Positions 1-11,942 of a stretch of 64,000 nt of DNA are shown here, piece by piece (the stretch's first letter is position 1; each line of letters begins with the position of its first letter). The position numbers and the translations under genes are program-made. This DNA comes from Fallopia convolvulus (lineage: Eukaryota > Streptophyta > Magnoliopsida > Caryophyllales > Polygonaceae): NCBI GenBank assembly GCA_964016875.1, contig OZ024724.1, forward strand, positions 9,286,501 to 9,350,500. The letters run 5' to 3'. The notes below the pieces were generated by a model that saw only the letters and a program-made list of their open reading frames with translations, ran no database searches and was not told the origin of the DNA.

Positions 1-1430
1 ATGTGATTCTGAATTTGACTGTGACTATGAGTGTGATTGTAATCGTAACTGTAATTGTGGTTGTGTCTCTAAATATGATTGGGTTTGAATCGAAATTGTA
101 ATTATGCGTGTTATTGTGATTGTGACTTGTTCGGGTCTATTTTCGTTCTGCTGAGTATTTGTTTTCGGCTTTTGAGAAGCTTCTTATCCGTTTTGCTTTG
201 AGTTAGTGAACTGATTGTACAAACCTTTCTTTGGAATGATTCCATAGCACGTGTTTGTATATATTTTTGGAATTATGAAAACTTGTTTTTAGTAATTTTT
301 CGATATGCGTGCATTGGGTTCCACCGGTATGGTCATGGGTGCGGGTACGCTGAGGATGAAGAGGACCATGGGCATGATCATGCGGCTGGAAGGGACCCCC
401 TTCTAAAAATAAATAAATTATTTTGGCAAATGCTCTAGTAGAGGTTTAGCCGGGGAAAGAAGAGTGAATAGGGGAAATGGGCACGTGTATAGGACGCGCC
501 CTGACCGTGCGCCATAGATGAGAGGCCGGAGGGTGCCATATGGATTTGAGGAGGAGGTTGGGTTGTTACTTTATTTGATTGACTTTGTTTGAATGGTCTT
601 GCATTATGAGGTTTGGTTTGACAGAATGCTCTTTGTGGTTGTATATGCTAATAGTATCCTGGTGGAAGTTATTACTATTCTATTCATTGTTACTATTGAT
701 GTGATCCTTATTAATTATACTACTGTTTTACTGTGGTTTTTGTTTTGTGGTTACAGTTGTGATGTTGTTTGTATGAGTGCGTGTGTGCTTGCGTATCTGT
801 GTGTGTGTGTGTTTGCGTGTTTGTGTTTTTGTGTGTGATTATTCTACATTAAGTGTTGAATTGATATGAATCGATAATAATTGAATTATGTGTGAATTTT
901 GGTTGCTAGGGTTGTGTGGTTTTTCAAACGTTCTATATGCAACTCACGCTATCTAGCTTGAATTAGAATTGTAGTTGACCCTTCGGGAAATATTTTTACA
1001 GTTTCAGGTACTTTCCAAGAACTGTTATGGATTCTCTACAGATTGGTGGAGCGGATGTTGGCGATGTGTCATTAGGTTCAGGTTGTTAGGATCTGGTTAA
1101 TTATGTATTGAGAGTTGTCTGTTGAATTGTTTTATTACTAGTTGGACAGAACTGGTTTAGGATAGTTTGAACTTACAGAATGATTTGATTGTTATATTAT
1201 GTTTTATGAATTCGAGAATACTAGCATGTTTTCCACTTCTGTTTATAATAAAAAGTTGGATGTTTAATTTTTTATTTTTTTTTCGCCGTGGCCGAGTTGG
1301 AAGATCCTAGTAAACTTGTGTCTGACTAATCTTAGTAGTCCCCGAAAGAGGTCTACTGCCAAGTGGCGCCCCTACGAAAGTCGGGGTACAACTCATATTA
1401 TAGAATGGGCTGATTTTTAATTAGCATATT
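1..1430. other. unassigned region, possible remnant of a long LTR
   Basis: No gene is supported here. The first 900 bases are TG-rich. Around 300-540 there is a GC-richer stretch, and around 1270-1390 a segment beginning GCCGTGGCCGAG that ends near a GGCGCCCC. The pattern of short GC islands, T-rich tracts and no coding frame resembles the 3' half of a chromovirus-type LTR, but I cannot find the partner LTR, a primer site or a target duplication. It could equally be ordinary intergenic DNA or the 3' flank of a gene outside the window. Confidence 0.25.
771..838. repeat. TG-rich microsatellite
   Basis: Imperfect (TG)n run with interspersed TTTGCG units. It accounts for the cysteine/valine-rich open frame that crosses it, which should not be read as a protein. 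Confidence 0.8.
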
Positions 1431-3120
1431 TAGTCTTTTTTTTATCTCATTTTTCTTTTGTTTTTTTGTTTTCTTTATGATATTAACTTATAGTTGGATA
1501 AGAAAAGAGCAATGAAAATCTAGATACATAGTTCCTATCAATTTAATAGGAGAATTAAATGATAGTAAGAAAATATCATTAAAGAAAAAACAAATATCAT
1601 AATCTTTGTAATTTTATTAAGAATATGGAGGATTATCACATAGAATAAGGTATTTGTTAGGCACTATAGTTTTAAAATTTTTATTATGTCTTGCTAGATA
1701 TGTGCAAATACATATATTTAAATCTAAATAATTTCATTCTAAAAATTGTAAGGTATCGGTTAATACTCATATGTGTAAGGTATATATTTTCATGCAATTG
1801 ATGAACGGTATTATGTTACATCATCATATGAAATTTTTAAGGTATATATTTTCATGCAATTGATGAACGGAATTATGTTACATAATATATGTATGCATAA
1901 ATCCATCTTATAGTGGAACTAGAATTCAATACTGGGTCAAATTAAATTAACATTAATTGTCCATATTTTTCTATTTTATAATATATATAGATATAGATTA
2001 TTATTTATTAATTTTTTGGTGTAATAACAGGTAATTAAGACAATTATAAACGTGGCTAAGATTTTTTATCTAAATAATATCGATTTTGCTTGACTTATAA
2101 AACGGAACTTATATTGTGTGTATATAATTGCATGGAACAAAATTATCACCTTTTTTTTTTTGAATTTTGTAATTATTAACTTGCATTCACGCTTTTGGAA
2201 ATTTTTTATTTCCTTGTATTTAATTGCATGGAATTTAATTTACTCTTTTGCTCCCATTTAAGCTAATAAACATTTTATGGGTTTTGCCCCCTTTTAACCT
2301 TTCTACTAGTTGAATTTCTTCCAATAAGTTCCAAAGATTTACTTTCTATTTTATTCTCCCTAAAGCTAGCATGAAAAAAAATGAACCCTCTTCTAAAAAA
2401 CAATCTACTTTAACTTTCTGGCCGATAAGTATGCATATTAATTAGGTCCAAAAACTCAACTATTTATTTAGCTCAATATATTGACTTTTGCAAGTAGCCT
2501 ATGACAAGAAGAGGGCTTATGTGTGATTATTTTGGACAAGGACTACAAGAGACGATGAAAATATGTTGAGCGATTGAATGCCTGTCGGATTGGGTTGAGG
2601 GTTAGAAACTCCAATTTGACAGTGAATTTTGGATATATGTACATATTTTATACAAATCTACACACGTTATTGAAATTATCGATCTATGTATTTGAATTCT
2701 TTGTTTTTTCTAGTAATATATATCGTAATTTTTTGTTTTATTGAAACTTTAATTAACTAATATATATGAAGCTCTTTTTCTCAAGGAGGGACAACATATT
2801 TTGTTCTCATTTGATCGAATGGTATCAAGCATGCTCTTGGAATTCAATTTAACACATCAGATGAAGGCATTTAAAATTTTAAGGACTATGTCTCTATTGA
2901 AATTTTTATGTATATTTAGGTTCTGACCGTCTACATTCCTACGACAAAACTATTGTGTTGAAATATCTTCTTTGTAGTAGGAAAGGTTATAATGATGGAC
3001 ATAACAATAAACATGCACAACTTTTTTTCTACTTCATTATGGTTAGTGGATTAGTTTTTCGTCTCATACTATATGTGAACACAAGTACTAAATATGTGAA
3101 CACAAATAATAAATGTGAAT
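1431..3120. other. AT-rich intergenic stretch, no gene seen
   Basis: Strongly AT-rich with T runs (for example near 2150-2161) and no open frame with recognisable similarity. The only structure I see is the 62-bp tandem duplication listed separately. The last five bases (TGAAT) are the probable left target-site copy of element A. Confidence 0.5.
1777..1899. repeat. 62-bp direct tandem duplication
   Basis: The block starting AAGGTATATATTTTCATG at 1777 recurs at 1839 with only a few differences, giving a period of 62 bases. The copies are nearly identical, so the duplication is young. Confidence 0.85.
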
Positions 3121-4605
3121 TGTTGAGAGGGTTTCTTGACAACAAATAAATTTATAATCAAGACCCCGCTGAGTACAGGGGAGTCAGGATCGTTCCGCAG
3201 GAAGCAAGGTTGTTCGTTTATCAATCTACTAAAAACAAAACAAAACAAATAAAAACACTCACAAGTAGCCTCGTTAACGACGTTGTCAGGGTCGTTAACG
3301 AACCACCGAACACAAAAACACTTCAAATAACGACCTAATTAAATTCTAATTAAATTCAGTACCGAGGCAAGTATTCAGCAACGAAAATTCACTAGAAATA
3401 ATTCAAATAAAACAAAGATCTAGGACTAGGGACACCACAACATAGCCAAGCATAAAAACTCGTAAGAAGATAAGATCATGCCTTTAAACAGATAGAGTCA
3501 TCAACTTTCGTTGACTTTAGCAAGTAAATTAACAAACTTTCGGATCCTAATTCACTTAATTGCTTGTTTTGGATCTTAAAGCCTGAAACTTTCGTATTCA
3601 AACAATATCAACCTTCAAGTTACTAACTTTCTCTTTCAATCAAGTTAAAAACTCAAATTACCTCAACTTTCGTTTCGGTATGAGCACAACAAACAATCTC
3701 AATAAAAGATAAAAGGCATTCACACACAATCTTACTCATCAAACATGCTCAACTATGCCGGGCTTAACCCCGATCCTAGAAAAGAAAACTACTCACTACT
3801 CATAACTAAGAAACTACTAATTTCAATCAAAGGAAACATTGAAAACAAAACAAAACTCAAATTAATATAAAAAATATTGTCTTACAGAGATTCAAGAGAA
3901 ACCGAAAACACAAAAAAATACCGAATCAAATTCACGACTAACGATCCCGGTGACTGTCGTCTACCGAACCTCCTCGATCACAACTCCGATCCGACTTCTC
4001 TCTCTCTCGGCTCTTCGAAATTCTCTCTACTCTAAAAATTCTCTTCTAAAAACCCCCATTTACACTACAAAACTAAAAACTAAAAAGGCTAAAAGATATA
4101 AACTTTCCTAAAAAGATAGAAACAACCCCTAAAAGATAGAAATAAAATCTAAAAAGATAATAAGACCTAAAATACATATTCTAATAACCCCAAAAAGATT
4201 CTAAAAAGATACTCAACCGACATGGAAATAAATTCCCGCTCAGAATTGGTGAATTATAAAATAAATCTTTAATTCTTCTCCTTCGTGGCCTCGTTAACGA
4301 GCCCTCACAGCCTCGTTAACGAGCCTGGGCTTTGTTTTCTTGCACACTTCCTCTCGTAATCTTGAGCTCTGACTTCTTCAATCTTGTATTCCTCCGTCTT
4401 TCACTGTAATGCTCTAAATTCAGCTCCATATAGCTCTTTTCCTCGCTAAAACCTACAAAATTCACAAAATAGCGTAGCTTCCACTCTTTTCATAGAAATA
4501 TGCAAAACTATCTAAAAACACTCAAAACTAAACGTAAACTTAATAAAACTAAACCTAATAAGCGAAGAAAACCTATTAAAAACTATACTAGAAATGCGAA
4601 CATCA
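3121..4605 (-). repeat. 3' LTR of element A (1485 bp)
   Basis: Pairs with 12056-13570 over its whole length; starts TGTTGAGAGG and ends GAACATCA on the plus strand. It is 30 bp shorter than its partner because bases near 4057 that should hold the TATA box are missing. Palindrome pairs CGTTAACGA lie at 3271/3292 (21 apart) and 4291/4313 (22 apart). Several copies of ACTTTCG (CGAAAGT in sense) are scattered over 3501-3680. Confidence 0.93.
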
Positions 4606-4626
4606 AAATACCCCATACTTAGACTT
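4606..4626 (-). other. polypurine tract of element A
   Basis: The minus strand reads AAGTATGGGGTATTT directly before the TGATGTT start of the 3' LTR, the expected place and composition of the plus-strand primer for reverse transcription. Confidence 0.8.
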
Positions 4627-5291
4627 GCTTGTCCTCAAGCAATAAACAAGACATCAACCAAAACCAAACCAAACATACTCATCAAGACATAGCCATCTTC
4701 TAAAAAGCAACATCTACTCATGAGAAAAATATAGCAAAAGACTATTAACGTCCTCACACATATATGCACTTAAATAGACATAAGATAATACAATCCAACC
4801 TTACACGGGATATTGTGTTTCACTCAACTCTCAAGTGTTTAGGCTTATAAATTCTATCTCTCAACTCATCTTATATACAAAAACTCATAGAAATTGGAAC
4901 TTATATCACCAATACTCTCCACCCAAGATTTGTCAAAACAAGCAAAGAATCATCAAGAGAACTTAGGGGGCTCAATGAAAAACTTCATAGAAGCTTCCAT
5001 TCGGCCGGGTTGTAATGGGGCTCAGTAATGACAATAAGGCGTGGAAAATATTTGGTCATGTGGTGCTAATAATATCCGGGAATCAAAACTCCTAAATAGT
5101 CACACATATCAAAAACTCTCATAAAATATATACCAAACTCACTCAAACATTATACACACTCTTTTTCACTCACCCTTTATTATCCTAGAAAGTCTCATAA
5201 CAAAATAAAAGAATCTCTGATATTATCTATAAATACAATGCATTTCAACTCTTCACCTCCTTTTATCATTCTCCTTCTCTTTCTTTTTTTT

Positions 5292-5346
<55 letters not shown>

Positions 5347-6410
5347 CACCTCGCTGCCTCGTTAACAAACCCACATCAGGGTCGTTAACGAGCCGTCGTA
5401 TACATTCTTTCTCCTCTTTTTCACTTCTATCAAATACTTTATTTTGTGCATTTTTTCTTATCAAGAGACCTTTCTTATTACATGTAAAAACAAGAGACTT
5501 CCAATCTACCCTTCCCAAATACCCTTCAATTAAAGCAAAATATAAGCAACTCTTCTCTTTTTAACACACCACAAAACTCACCTCTCCAATCTAAGTCCTA
5601 ATTCCCGGATAGGGTCAAGCTTATCTCGGCTAGGGAATAATTTTTGTGGAGCTAAAAATAAAAGGTTTCAGGCTAGAATTGGTTATCAAAAAGAAGGAAT
5701 AATGTAAAGGTAGATAGGGAATAATAGGGCTTATAAAAATAAGTTCTCCATCATATGATCTTCACAAGTAATGAACTAAAAATCTTATAAGGGTCTCAAG
5801 AAATAGATAACCATCACAATTCCAAGAGATAATATGCATAAAGAGAGTAAATCACACAAGAAAAGAAGAGGGATTTATAAATGTTCTCCCTATAAGGCCA
5901 AAAATAACTCACAACGTAGATTTTGTTGGATTGCATCATCTATTCTATGAAGTATATGTGCTCAATTTCATCAAATGCTATCTTCTTCTAAAACCAATAA
6001 ATTCAAGTTGAGAATCCGGCTATACTTTTAAAGACATGCTTGCAAGGAATTATATGATTAAGTTAGTGATTGCTATCATAGAACTTAAGAAGGGATATCT
6101 ATCAATTCTAAAAACTCTTTTTAAGATTTTTTTCAAAATTTTTCAATTTTTTTTTCAATTTTTTTTTTCGATTTTTTTTTCGACATAAAGAAATAGAAAC
6201 TACATAAAACACATAAACACCTAGGACATAAGTTTTCTACTTTCTCCCACCCCATAATTAAAATTACAGTGTCCCCACTGTAAGAAAAATAAGAAGAAGG
6301 AAAAGAAATAGAAAAGAAAACAACAAAAGATTAAAAAGAAAAAGAAATACATAAAAAACTTACAAAGTTGTAAAAGTGGAAACAAGGAAAAACTTCATCT
6401 TCAGGCTGAA
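4627..6410 (-). other. 3' noncoding region of element A
   Basis: About 1.8 kb between the ORF3 stop and the polypurine tract, without a coding frame. It holds a palindrome pair at about 5359-5392, a (TA)n run, T runs at 6120-6190, and a block at 5587-5664 that is conserved with element D at 44300-44380 although the LTRs of the two families are unrelated. Element B has the same region at 23215-24949. Confidence 0.8.
5292..5343. repeat. (TA)n microsatellite
   Basis: Nearly pure TA repeat of about 50 bases inside the 3' region of element A. It is absent at the same place in element B (near 23880), so it expanded after the two copies separated. Confidence 0.9.
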
Positions 6411-8015
6411 TCAACGGTTCGGTGGAGGAAAGTAGTGCTCAAAGTTCCCCATGAAGTCATACATCGTCCTCCAACGCTCAGCGTCCTCCGCCTCTCTCTG
6501 GCGCTGCCTCTCATCCTCCATCGACATGCAAGCGGAATAGACAGATTCCCATCTATCCATCCTCCTATGAATGTGATCCTGCTGGAGGTGAAGCTGTTGC
6601 ATCCGTGCAGAAAGATCCTCGGCCCATGGTGGTGGTATACTCGATCCTGTGTACTCGGGCTGAGGAGGTGGTGGGTAGTGAGGCTGGAAGTGGTCTTGAT
6701 ACATCACCGGGTTATAAGGCATGAGTCCATAGGCATGAGGGTCGACAGGAGCTGGTGGTGGGTCGACACGAGCTCTCGGCACCTCGTTAACGAAGCTGGG
6801 TGCCTCGTTAACAGTGTTGGGATGGGGCTGGAAATGGTCGTTAACGAGCCTGGTGGGCTCGTCAACGAAGATGTTGCTCCCTAAGACCTCAGTATCGATG
6901 TCTTCTTCCTCGAAATTGAGCTCCTCAATGCCGCCCTCGGTGTCGGCTTCTTCAGTGTCGTTGCCTACTACCTCGGTGTCCTCTTCATCATCTTCATCTT
7001 CATCCATGGCTTCCCGCTCAAACCGGGATTCACATGGCCTAAGCGAAAGCTCGTCCTCCGGTTTAGGTTCCAATGGGTAGGCATGTCCCGTCCACGCCTC
7101 GTACCAATTCGGTACGTAGAGAAGCTCGAACTTGTCGAGGGTGGGTGTAACGATACGATCTTGAACTTTCACCTTGAATCCTCCCTCGGCTTGAATGAAG
7201 ACACCGGAGCTATACCAATAATTTTTGTTGAGGAGTTGGGCGTGAGCCGGTGTGTAGCGGGTGAGATCGACTCCAAGATTCTTAGCCAAGAGGCTAACCA
7301 AATTGCCACACCAAACCTCCTTGGACTTGGTTGATTTTCCGATGTAGTAAAGCCACTCGTACCCCAAATTCAAGGGACCGAGCTCCTAAAAAAGGATGGT
7401 GCGGAAACAAGCAACTTCCGTCCTTGTAGGCCGGTTTAACTCTCTCTTCGGCCAAAACGTCGCGGCTAGGACTCTAAGAATAATCCTGAAGATGGGGTTG
7501 ATGATGGTTGCCCCGGATAATGCCGCGGTGGAGGATTGAACCTCCCCGGTGATGTAGCTCCAAGTGCGGGTCACTCGATAGTCCTTCAAACTATAGTCTC
7601 TCGATGGGTTTGGGAGCTCTAAGATTGCGTTGAACTCCGCCATTGTGAACTCATGGTCCTCGTTACCGAGCCGAAACCGGATCCGTCCCGCCGAGGTCTT
7701 CGACGAGAAGTTGGTCTCCAAGGTGGCCAAGAACTTGGATGTGAGGGCCGAATAGTGTGGCAAACTCTCTTGCTTCAAAAGATGGGCGGCTCCAAGGATG
7801 ACGAAAGCCTCCTTGACATCCGTGTAGATCCCCGTGTTGATAGGGCTGGACTTTGAGAACCATCGGGTGTAGTGGTCCTTCTCCAGAAAATCACGGTAAC
7901 GTCGTACTTGGCCCTGAGTGCTCAAAATCACATCATTCACTCGAGGTGGAGATGGGGACCTATGGTTTCTCCTCTTCTTCTGAGCTCGGGTAGCGGGTCT
8001 GCTTGAGCTTGCCAT
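6411..8015 (-). pseudogene. ORF3 of element A (Athila ORF-type protein), one internal stop
   Basis: Single frame of about 535 codons from the ATG at 8015 to the TGA at 6411, broken only by a TAG at about 7386-7388, where element B has GAG. From the N terminus: a basic cluster (RAQKKRRNHR, residues 10-20, possible nuclear signal), a globular part with FLATL and FTMAEFNAI, a GYEWLYY segment, an acidic stretch (EDEDDEEDTEV), a linker with repeated VNE/VND triplets encoded by the palindrome, a charged helical part, and a proline/tyrosine-rich end. I see no signal peptide, membrane segment or furin-like site, so an envelope function is not supported. It resembles the ORF found after pol in Athila-type elements; its function is unknown to me. 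Confidence 0.75.
6781..6872 (-). repeat. palindrome island inside ORF3 of A
   Basis: Four copies of TCGTTAACGA or close variants start at about 6784, 6805, 6838 and 6859. Both neighbouring pairs are 21 bp apart. In the protein they give the triplets VNE and VND. Element B keeps the same island at 25321-25412. Confidence 0.85.
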
Positions 8016-8114
8016 GGATCCTACAAAATAATCAAGACTTTTCCAAGATAAGATCCAATCAAAAAAATAGATAGGTAAGAGACCCCATACTTGATCTAGA
8101 ATTAACTTCGGAAT

Positions 8115-8216
8115 TATTCGTTAACTACCCAATTGGGTCGTTTACGATTCTGGACTCGGATTGATCTGTGAAGCATTGTAGGGTCGTTAACGAGCCTGGG
8201 TGGGTCGTTAACGAGT
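8115..8216 (-). repeat. palindrome islands in the ORF3 leader of A
   Basis: Two pairs of TCGTTAACGA-like words: 8118 with 8138 (20 apart, both degenerate) and 8184 with 8205 (21 apart, both intact). A further intact pair at 8977/8998 is also 21 apart. Confidence 0.8.
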
Positions 8217-9169
8217 CGCCGAGAACAAAAACCAGAATTTTCGATTTTAATCTACCTTAAATTAAAGCACAAATCAATCATGCAATCTTCTATATTTTTC
8301 CAGCAATCCCAAAAACAGATATAAGCACCCCATACTTGCTCAATTACCGATCCCTACATGCGAAAATTACCCAAAATTTTGACATGCAAAGTTTCGAACT
8401 TAAGATTTAGAACAAGAAAAATTCATGCTCTCCTAACTAGAGTGTTGCAATAGATAATCTAGCATGAATAATTCTTCCTAAAACATGAACAACTAAGCAC
8501 AATCAAGAATTTTTATGAACGAAAACTAATCATGCAAATCGACCTTTCTAAGAACACGATTCAAGATATGAAATTTCTACCCTAAACATAATCAATCATG
8601 CAATTTCGAGTAAGGTTTTAGAAATCATACCGGAGAATCGAGAAATTTAAGAACAAGGGGTCGGAATCGGGGTGGTTAACGAGCTTGTGTCTCGTCGGTG
8701 ATCGGTTTCCGGGCTCCAGTAACGACGGCCTCTCGGTGGTCGGTGAAGTGAAGGATTCCGAACCGGTGGGAGAGAAGGGAGAGGGATTTCGAGCTTTTTG
8801 GGTTTGGAGAAGTATGAAATTGGGAGGGTAGTGGTAGATTTGTGGAAGGGGGTAAAAGGGGTTTTTATAGGAGGGGAAAGGGTAGGTAGAGGCGGCGGCT
8901 AGGGTAGAAAATAAGATAGATTAGGGTAAAAATCTTACCTGCCCCGTGTCTTGACGAGTCGGGTCTTTAAACCGGGTCGTTAACGACCATGGGTGGGTCG
9001 TTAACGAGCTGTCGTAGCCTTCTTGGAGTGATTTTTTCGATCCCTTCTCCTGAAATCTTATTAGCTCAAAAATTCTAATTTCTATCCTAACTAAAACTAA
9101 AAAGAAAAACAAAAGAAAGCTAAGAAATAATCTAAAAAGAAAAAGAAAAACTAAGTCTATTCTAAAAGC

Positions 9170-9216
9170 GGGTTGCCTCCCGTAAGCACTTTTTTTAACG
9201 TCGTTAGCTCGACGAG
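9170..9216 (-). other. conserved two-hairpin motif after the protease stop (A)
   Basis: On the coding strand: CGTCG-AGCTAA-CGACG hairpin, then a TTAAA...GTGCTT spacer, then CGGG-AGGCAA-CCCG hairpin. Same order, loops and distance from the stop codon as in D (41091-41140) and F (55778-55826), with different but paired stems. Confidence 0.7.
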
Positions 9217-9230
9217 CTCCCTTGCTGATC

Positions 9231-11939
9231 TCATGGTGGTTTGTGTGTAGCTATTTTGGGGTCTTGAGGTACCCCACTCGTAGCCTTGCAGCCTCTTTGT
9301 GCTTGAGTTGCTAAATTAGGACCCTTTTCTTCTATCAGTGCGCTCGATATTCCTATATGCTGTTCAGTGAAGTCCGAGAACCAGGGTGGTTTGAACTTTT
9401 CTGTAGTGCATTTAATAGGGCCTTGGTTGGACTTTTGCACGTGGGACTCGGTGATCGGCAAGTGAGGCTCGGTAGTGACGGTTGTGTCGAGTTCAGGTTG
9501 AGTCAACTCGATTTGTGCGTCTCCAACTGGGTCATTGGCTTTTTGATCAAAGTTGAATTCCACCCATTCTTCTCCTATATCAAAAGTGAGGAGCCCCTTC
9601 CGCACATCAACTCTTGCTCCTACTGTGGCTAAAAATGGTCGCCCGAGAATTATGGGTACATGGGGGTCTTCAGGCATATCAAGGACGATAAAATCATTCG
9701 GTATAAAGAATTTCCCGACTTGAATAGGATAGTCGTCCACCACTCTTGGGGCTTTGACACATGACCCATCTGCCATGTACAGATTCATGTCTACCGGCTC
9801 TAGAGGTCCCATGTTGGCTTTAGACCAGAATGAGAGCGGAACGAGACTAGCACTGGCACCTAGATCGCATAAAGCCTTGAACTTGTGGTTGCCTATGCCG
9901 ATCGTTATAGCAAACCTTCCTGGATCTCCTAGCTTTTCCGGTAGAGCTATCGATCTGACTTCATCCTGCAGCTCTGTAATGGATCTTTTCCTGCTAAGAA
10001 TATTTTTCAAGAATTTTGTGTAAGCCGGCATTTCGCTTAGGGCCTCAGCGAATGGGATGGAAATATTAATGCCCTGAAGAATCTTAACGAAACGCTTGAA
10101 CTTACTCTCAGTAGATTCCATAGATTTCTTAGTTGGAAATGGAAGAGATTTCACCATTCTCGGAACCAAGTTAGGCTCGAGAGGTGAGAGTACCGGGTCG
10201 ACACTGGGGTCGTTTGGTGTCCTCGGCGGGTCGTTACCGACCCTGGTGGGGTCGTTAACTACCCTGGGATTGAGAGGGAGGTTCGGTTTAGAGAACTTAT
10301 CTGTGGTAGGGTCGTCAGATACTCTCGGAGCCTCGTCATCCTGGTTTGTAGGCTCGGTATTAGCTCTCGCTGGCTCGTTAACGAGCCATTTTGCGAGGTC
10401 TTGTTCCTCCTTCTCTTTGGCTTGAACTCTCTCCGGTAATGTCTTCCCACTTCTGAGGTGTACTGTTGCTATTTGGCCTCTAGGGTTCTCCTCGGGGCGG
10501 CCCTGGAGTTGTCCTTATGGTCTTGGAATCCGTGCTGCTAAGTCCCCTAGTTGGGAATCAACACTCCTCTTCCAAACATCGAACTCTCCCCATCTTTTAT
10601 CTTGTCGGTTCAGTTTGGCTTGAACGTCATCAACTTTGTTGTTCACTCCGTTAATGCTTTCCTTTATTTCCTGAACCCATGATGTCGTCTCCTGATGGCC
10701 TGGAGGTCGATATGGTGCAGGTCGTCTATCTGGTGGGGGCCCTGCATAGTTTTGACTTGTATTTTGATTGCCCCATGGTTGATAGTTGTTCGACCTGTCA
10801 TTATAATTAGGCTGGTTCCTGTATGGTCCTCTCATATAATTCATCTCAGCTATTGTCTCAGCGGCTCTAACCTGCTCAATGTTAGTGCAAGCAGAAGTAC
10901 TATGTGCAGAAGAACCACATTCTTGACATGATTGAGAGGATTTCAGAAAACTTACCTGTTTCTTCAGACGGTTGACCTCGTCATGTAAGAATTGATTTTT
11001 AACATCTGGGTCAACTTCATCTCGGTTAGGTATGCAGAGACGTTTTTAAGTTTGTGGAGTTTGCTGGGTTCCGTACATAGCATCCTAATTAGCCAACTTA
11101 TCCAACAGTTCCCACGCCTTTGTCGAGTTCATCTCTATAAAACCGCACGCAGTATTTGTGTTGATGCGGTTCTTGGTCTCTGCGTTGATACCCTGGAAAA
11201 AGATTTCTTGCAAAACATATAAAGGTTGCCCATGAGTAGGGCACTGTCTAAGCATCTCTTTGAATCATTCCCATGTTTCAACGAATGTTTCATTAGGCAA
11301 CTGGTGATAGGAGGTGATGCGTTTCCTCAACACCGTTGTCTTAGCAGGAGGGAAAAACTTTGTAAGAAATTGATCATATAAAGCTTTCCAAGTCCTAATA
11401 GACTTAGAAGGTAAGCTCTCCAACCAGTTCAGGGCCTTTCCAGTAAGAGACCATCTAAAAGCTTTTAACAAAACATATTCTAATGAGACACCTTCAGCAG
11501 CTATGGTGTCACATAAATCAAGAAAGTTTCTAATATGCTCCATAGGGCACTCAACAAGTTTCCCTTCAAACTGAGCCCGTTTGATTAAGGATATAAATTG
11601 AGATTTGATCTCAAAAGGTTTCTCTATCGCTGGAAGCACAATAGGAGATTTTGGCACCCTCAGTTCCGGATGCATGTATTGTTTGGCATTCCTTGGATAG
11701 GCATCAAGCTCTTCTTGTAGACGAGCCTTGTCAACTCGTTGACGCTCAGCTTCGGCGTCTGCGCCGTCCTTCTCGGCTTTAAGTGCCTCCATCTGGGTCC
11801 GGAGGATCTCTAACTCTCGATCCATCTCTTCTGCTGTGGCCATGGCTCGGTTTTCTCGGAGTCGACGGTGTAGAGAACGTTCTGGTTCTGAGTAATAACC
11901 AGTGTTATCAAACTGAAGCCTTCGTCGTCCTACCGGCAT
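9231..11939 (-). pseudogene. gag-protease of element A
   Basis: One frame of about 900 codons from ATG 11939 (Met-Pro-Val-Gly, as in element E) to 9231, with four in-frame stops: TGA at 11265, TAG and TAA near 11090 and 11048, TAA at about 10512. Order: N-terminal coiled coil, gag core with FPPAKTTVLRKRI and YHQLPNETFVETW, zinc knuckle CQECGSSAHSTSAC (CX2CX4HX4C), a proline-rich and palindrome-encoded linker, then an aspartic protease with DLGASASLVP and ILGRPFL. Gag packages the RNA and PR cleaves the polyprotein. Reading stops after PR without entering RT. The start is chosen because the homologues at 32061 and 51037 begin at the same residue just after a splice-acceptor-like CAG. Confidence 0.88.
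10208..10262 (-). repeat. palindrome island in the gag-PR linker of A
   Basis: Three successive words, TCGTTTGGTG (10210), TCGTTACCGA (10231) and TCGTTAACTA (10252), are each exactly 21 bp apart. A further TCGTTAACGA sits near 10375. The encoded peptide is a run of V-N-D / G-N-D / P-N-D triplets. Confidence 0.85.
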
Positions 11940-11942
11940 ACA

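Larger units (their letters stand above)
8016..9230 (-). other. noncoding leader between protease and ORF3 of A
   Basis: 1.2 kb without a credible coding frame, occupying the place where RT, RNase H and integrase lie in elements D and F. The part next to the protease stop (9170-9216) carries the conserved two-hairpin motif. Palindrome pairs occur at 8118/8138, 8184/8205 and 8977/8998. A splice acceptor for an ORF3 message may lie here, but I cannot pick one. Confidence 0.6.

Noticed and set aside
593..838. 81-codon open frame rich in valine and cysteine
   Set aside because: Its second half is a TG microsatellite; composition explains the frame.
5238..5564. Overlapping open frames on both strands with tyrosine-isoleucine repeats
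   Set aside because: They read through the (TA)n run in the 3' region of element A.
6435..7334. Several plus-strand frames rich in serine or histidine/arginine
   Set aside because: Antisense shadows of ORF3 of element A; the same occurs at 24974-25625 for B.
3266..10262. CRISPR-like array of short palindromes
   Set aside because: Copies are irregular, partly coding, spread over several elements and without unique spacers of constant length; the DNA is a plant-type repeat region.
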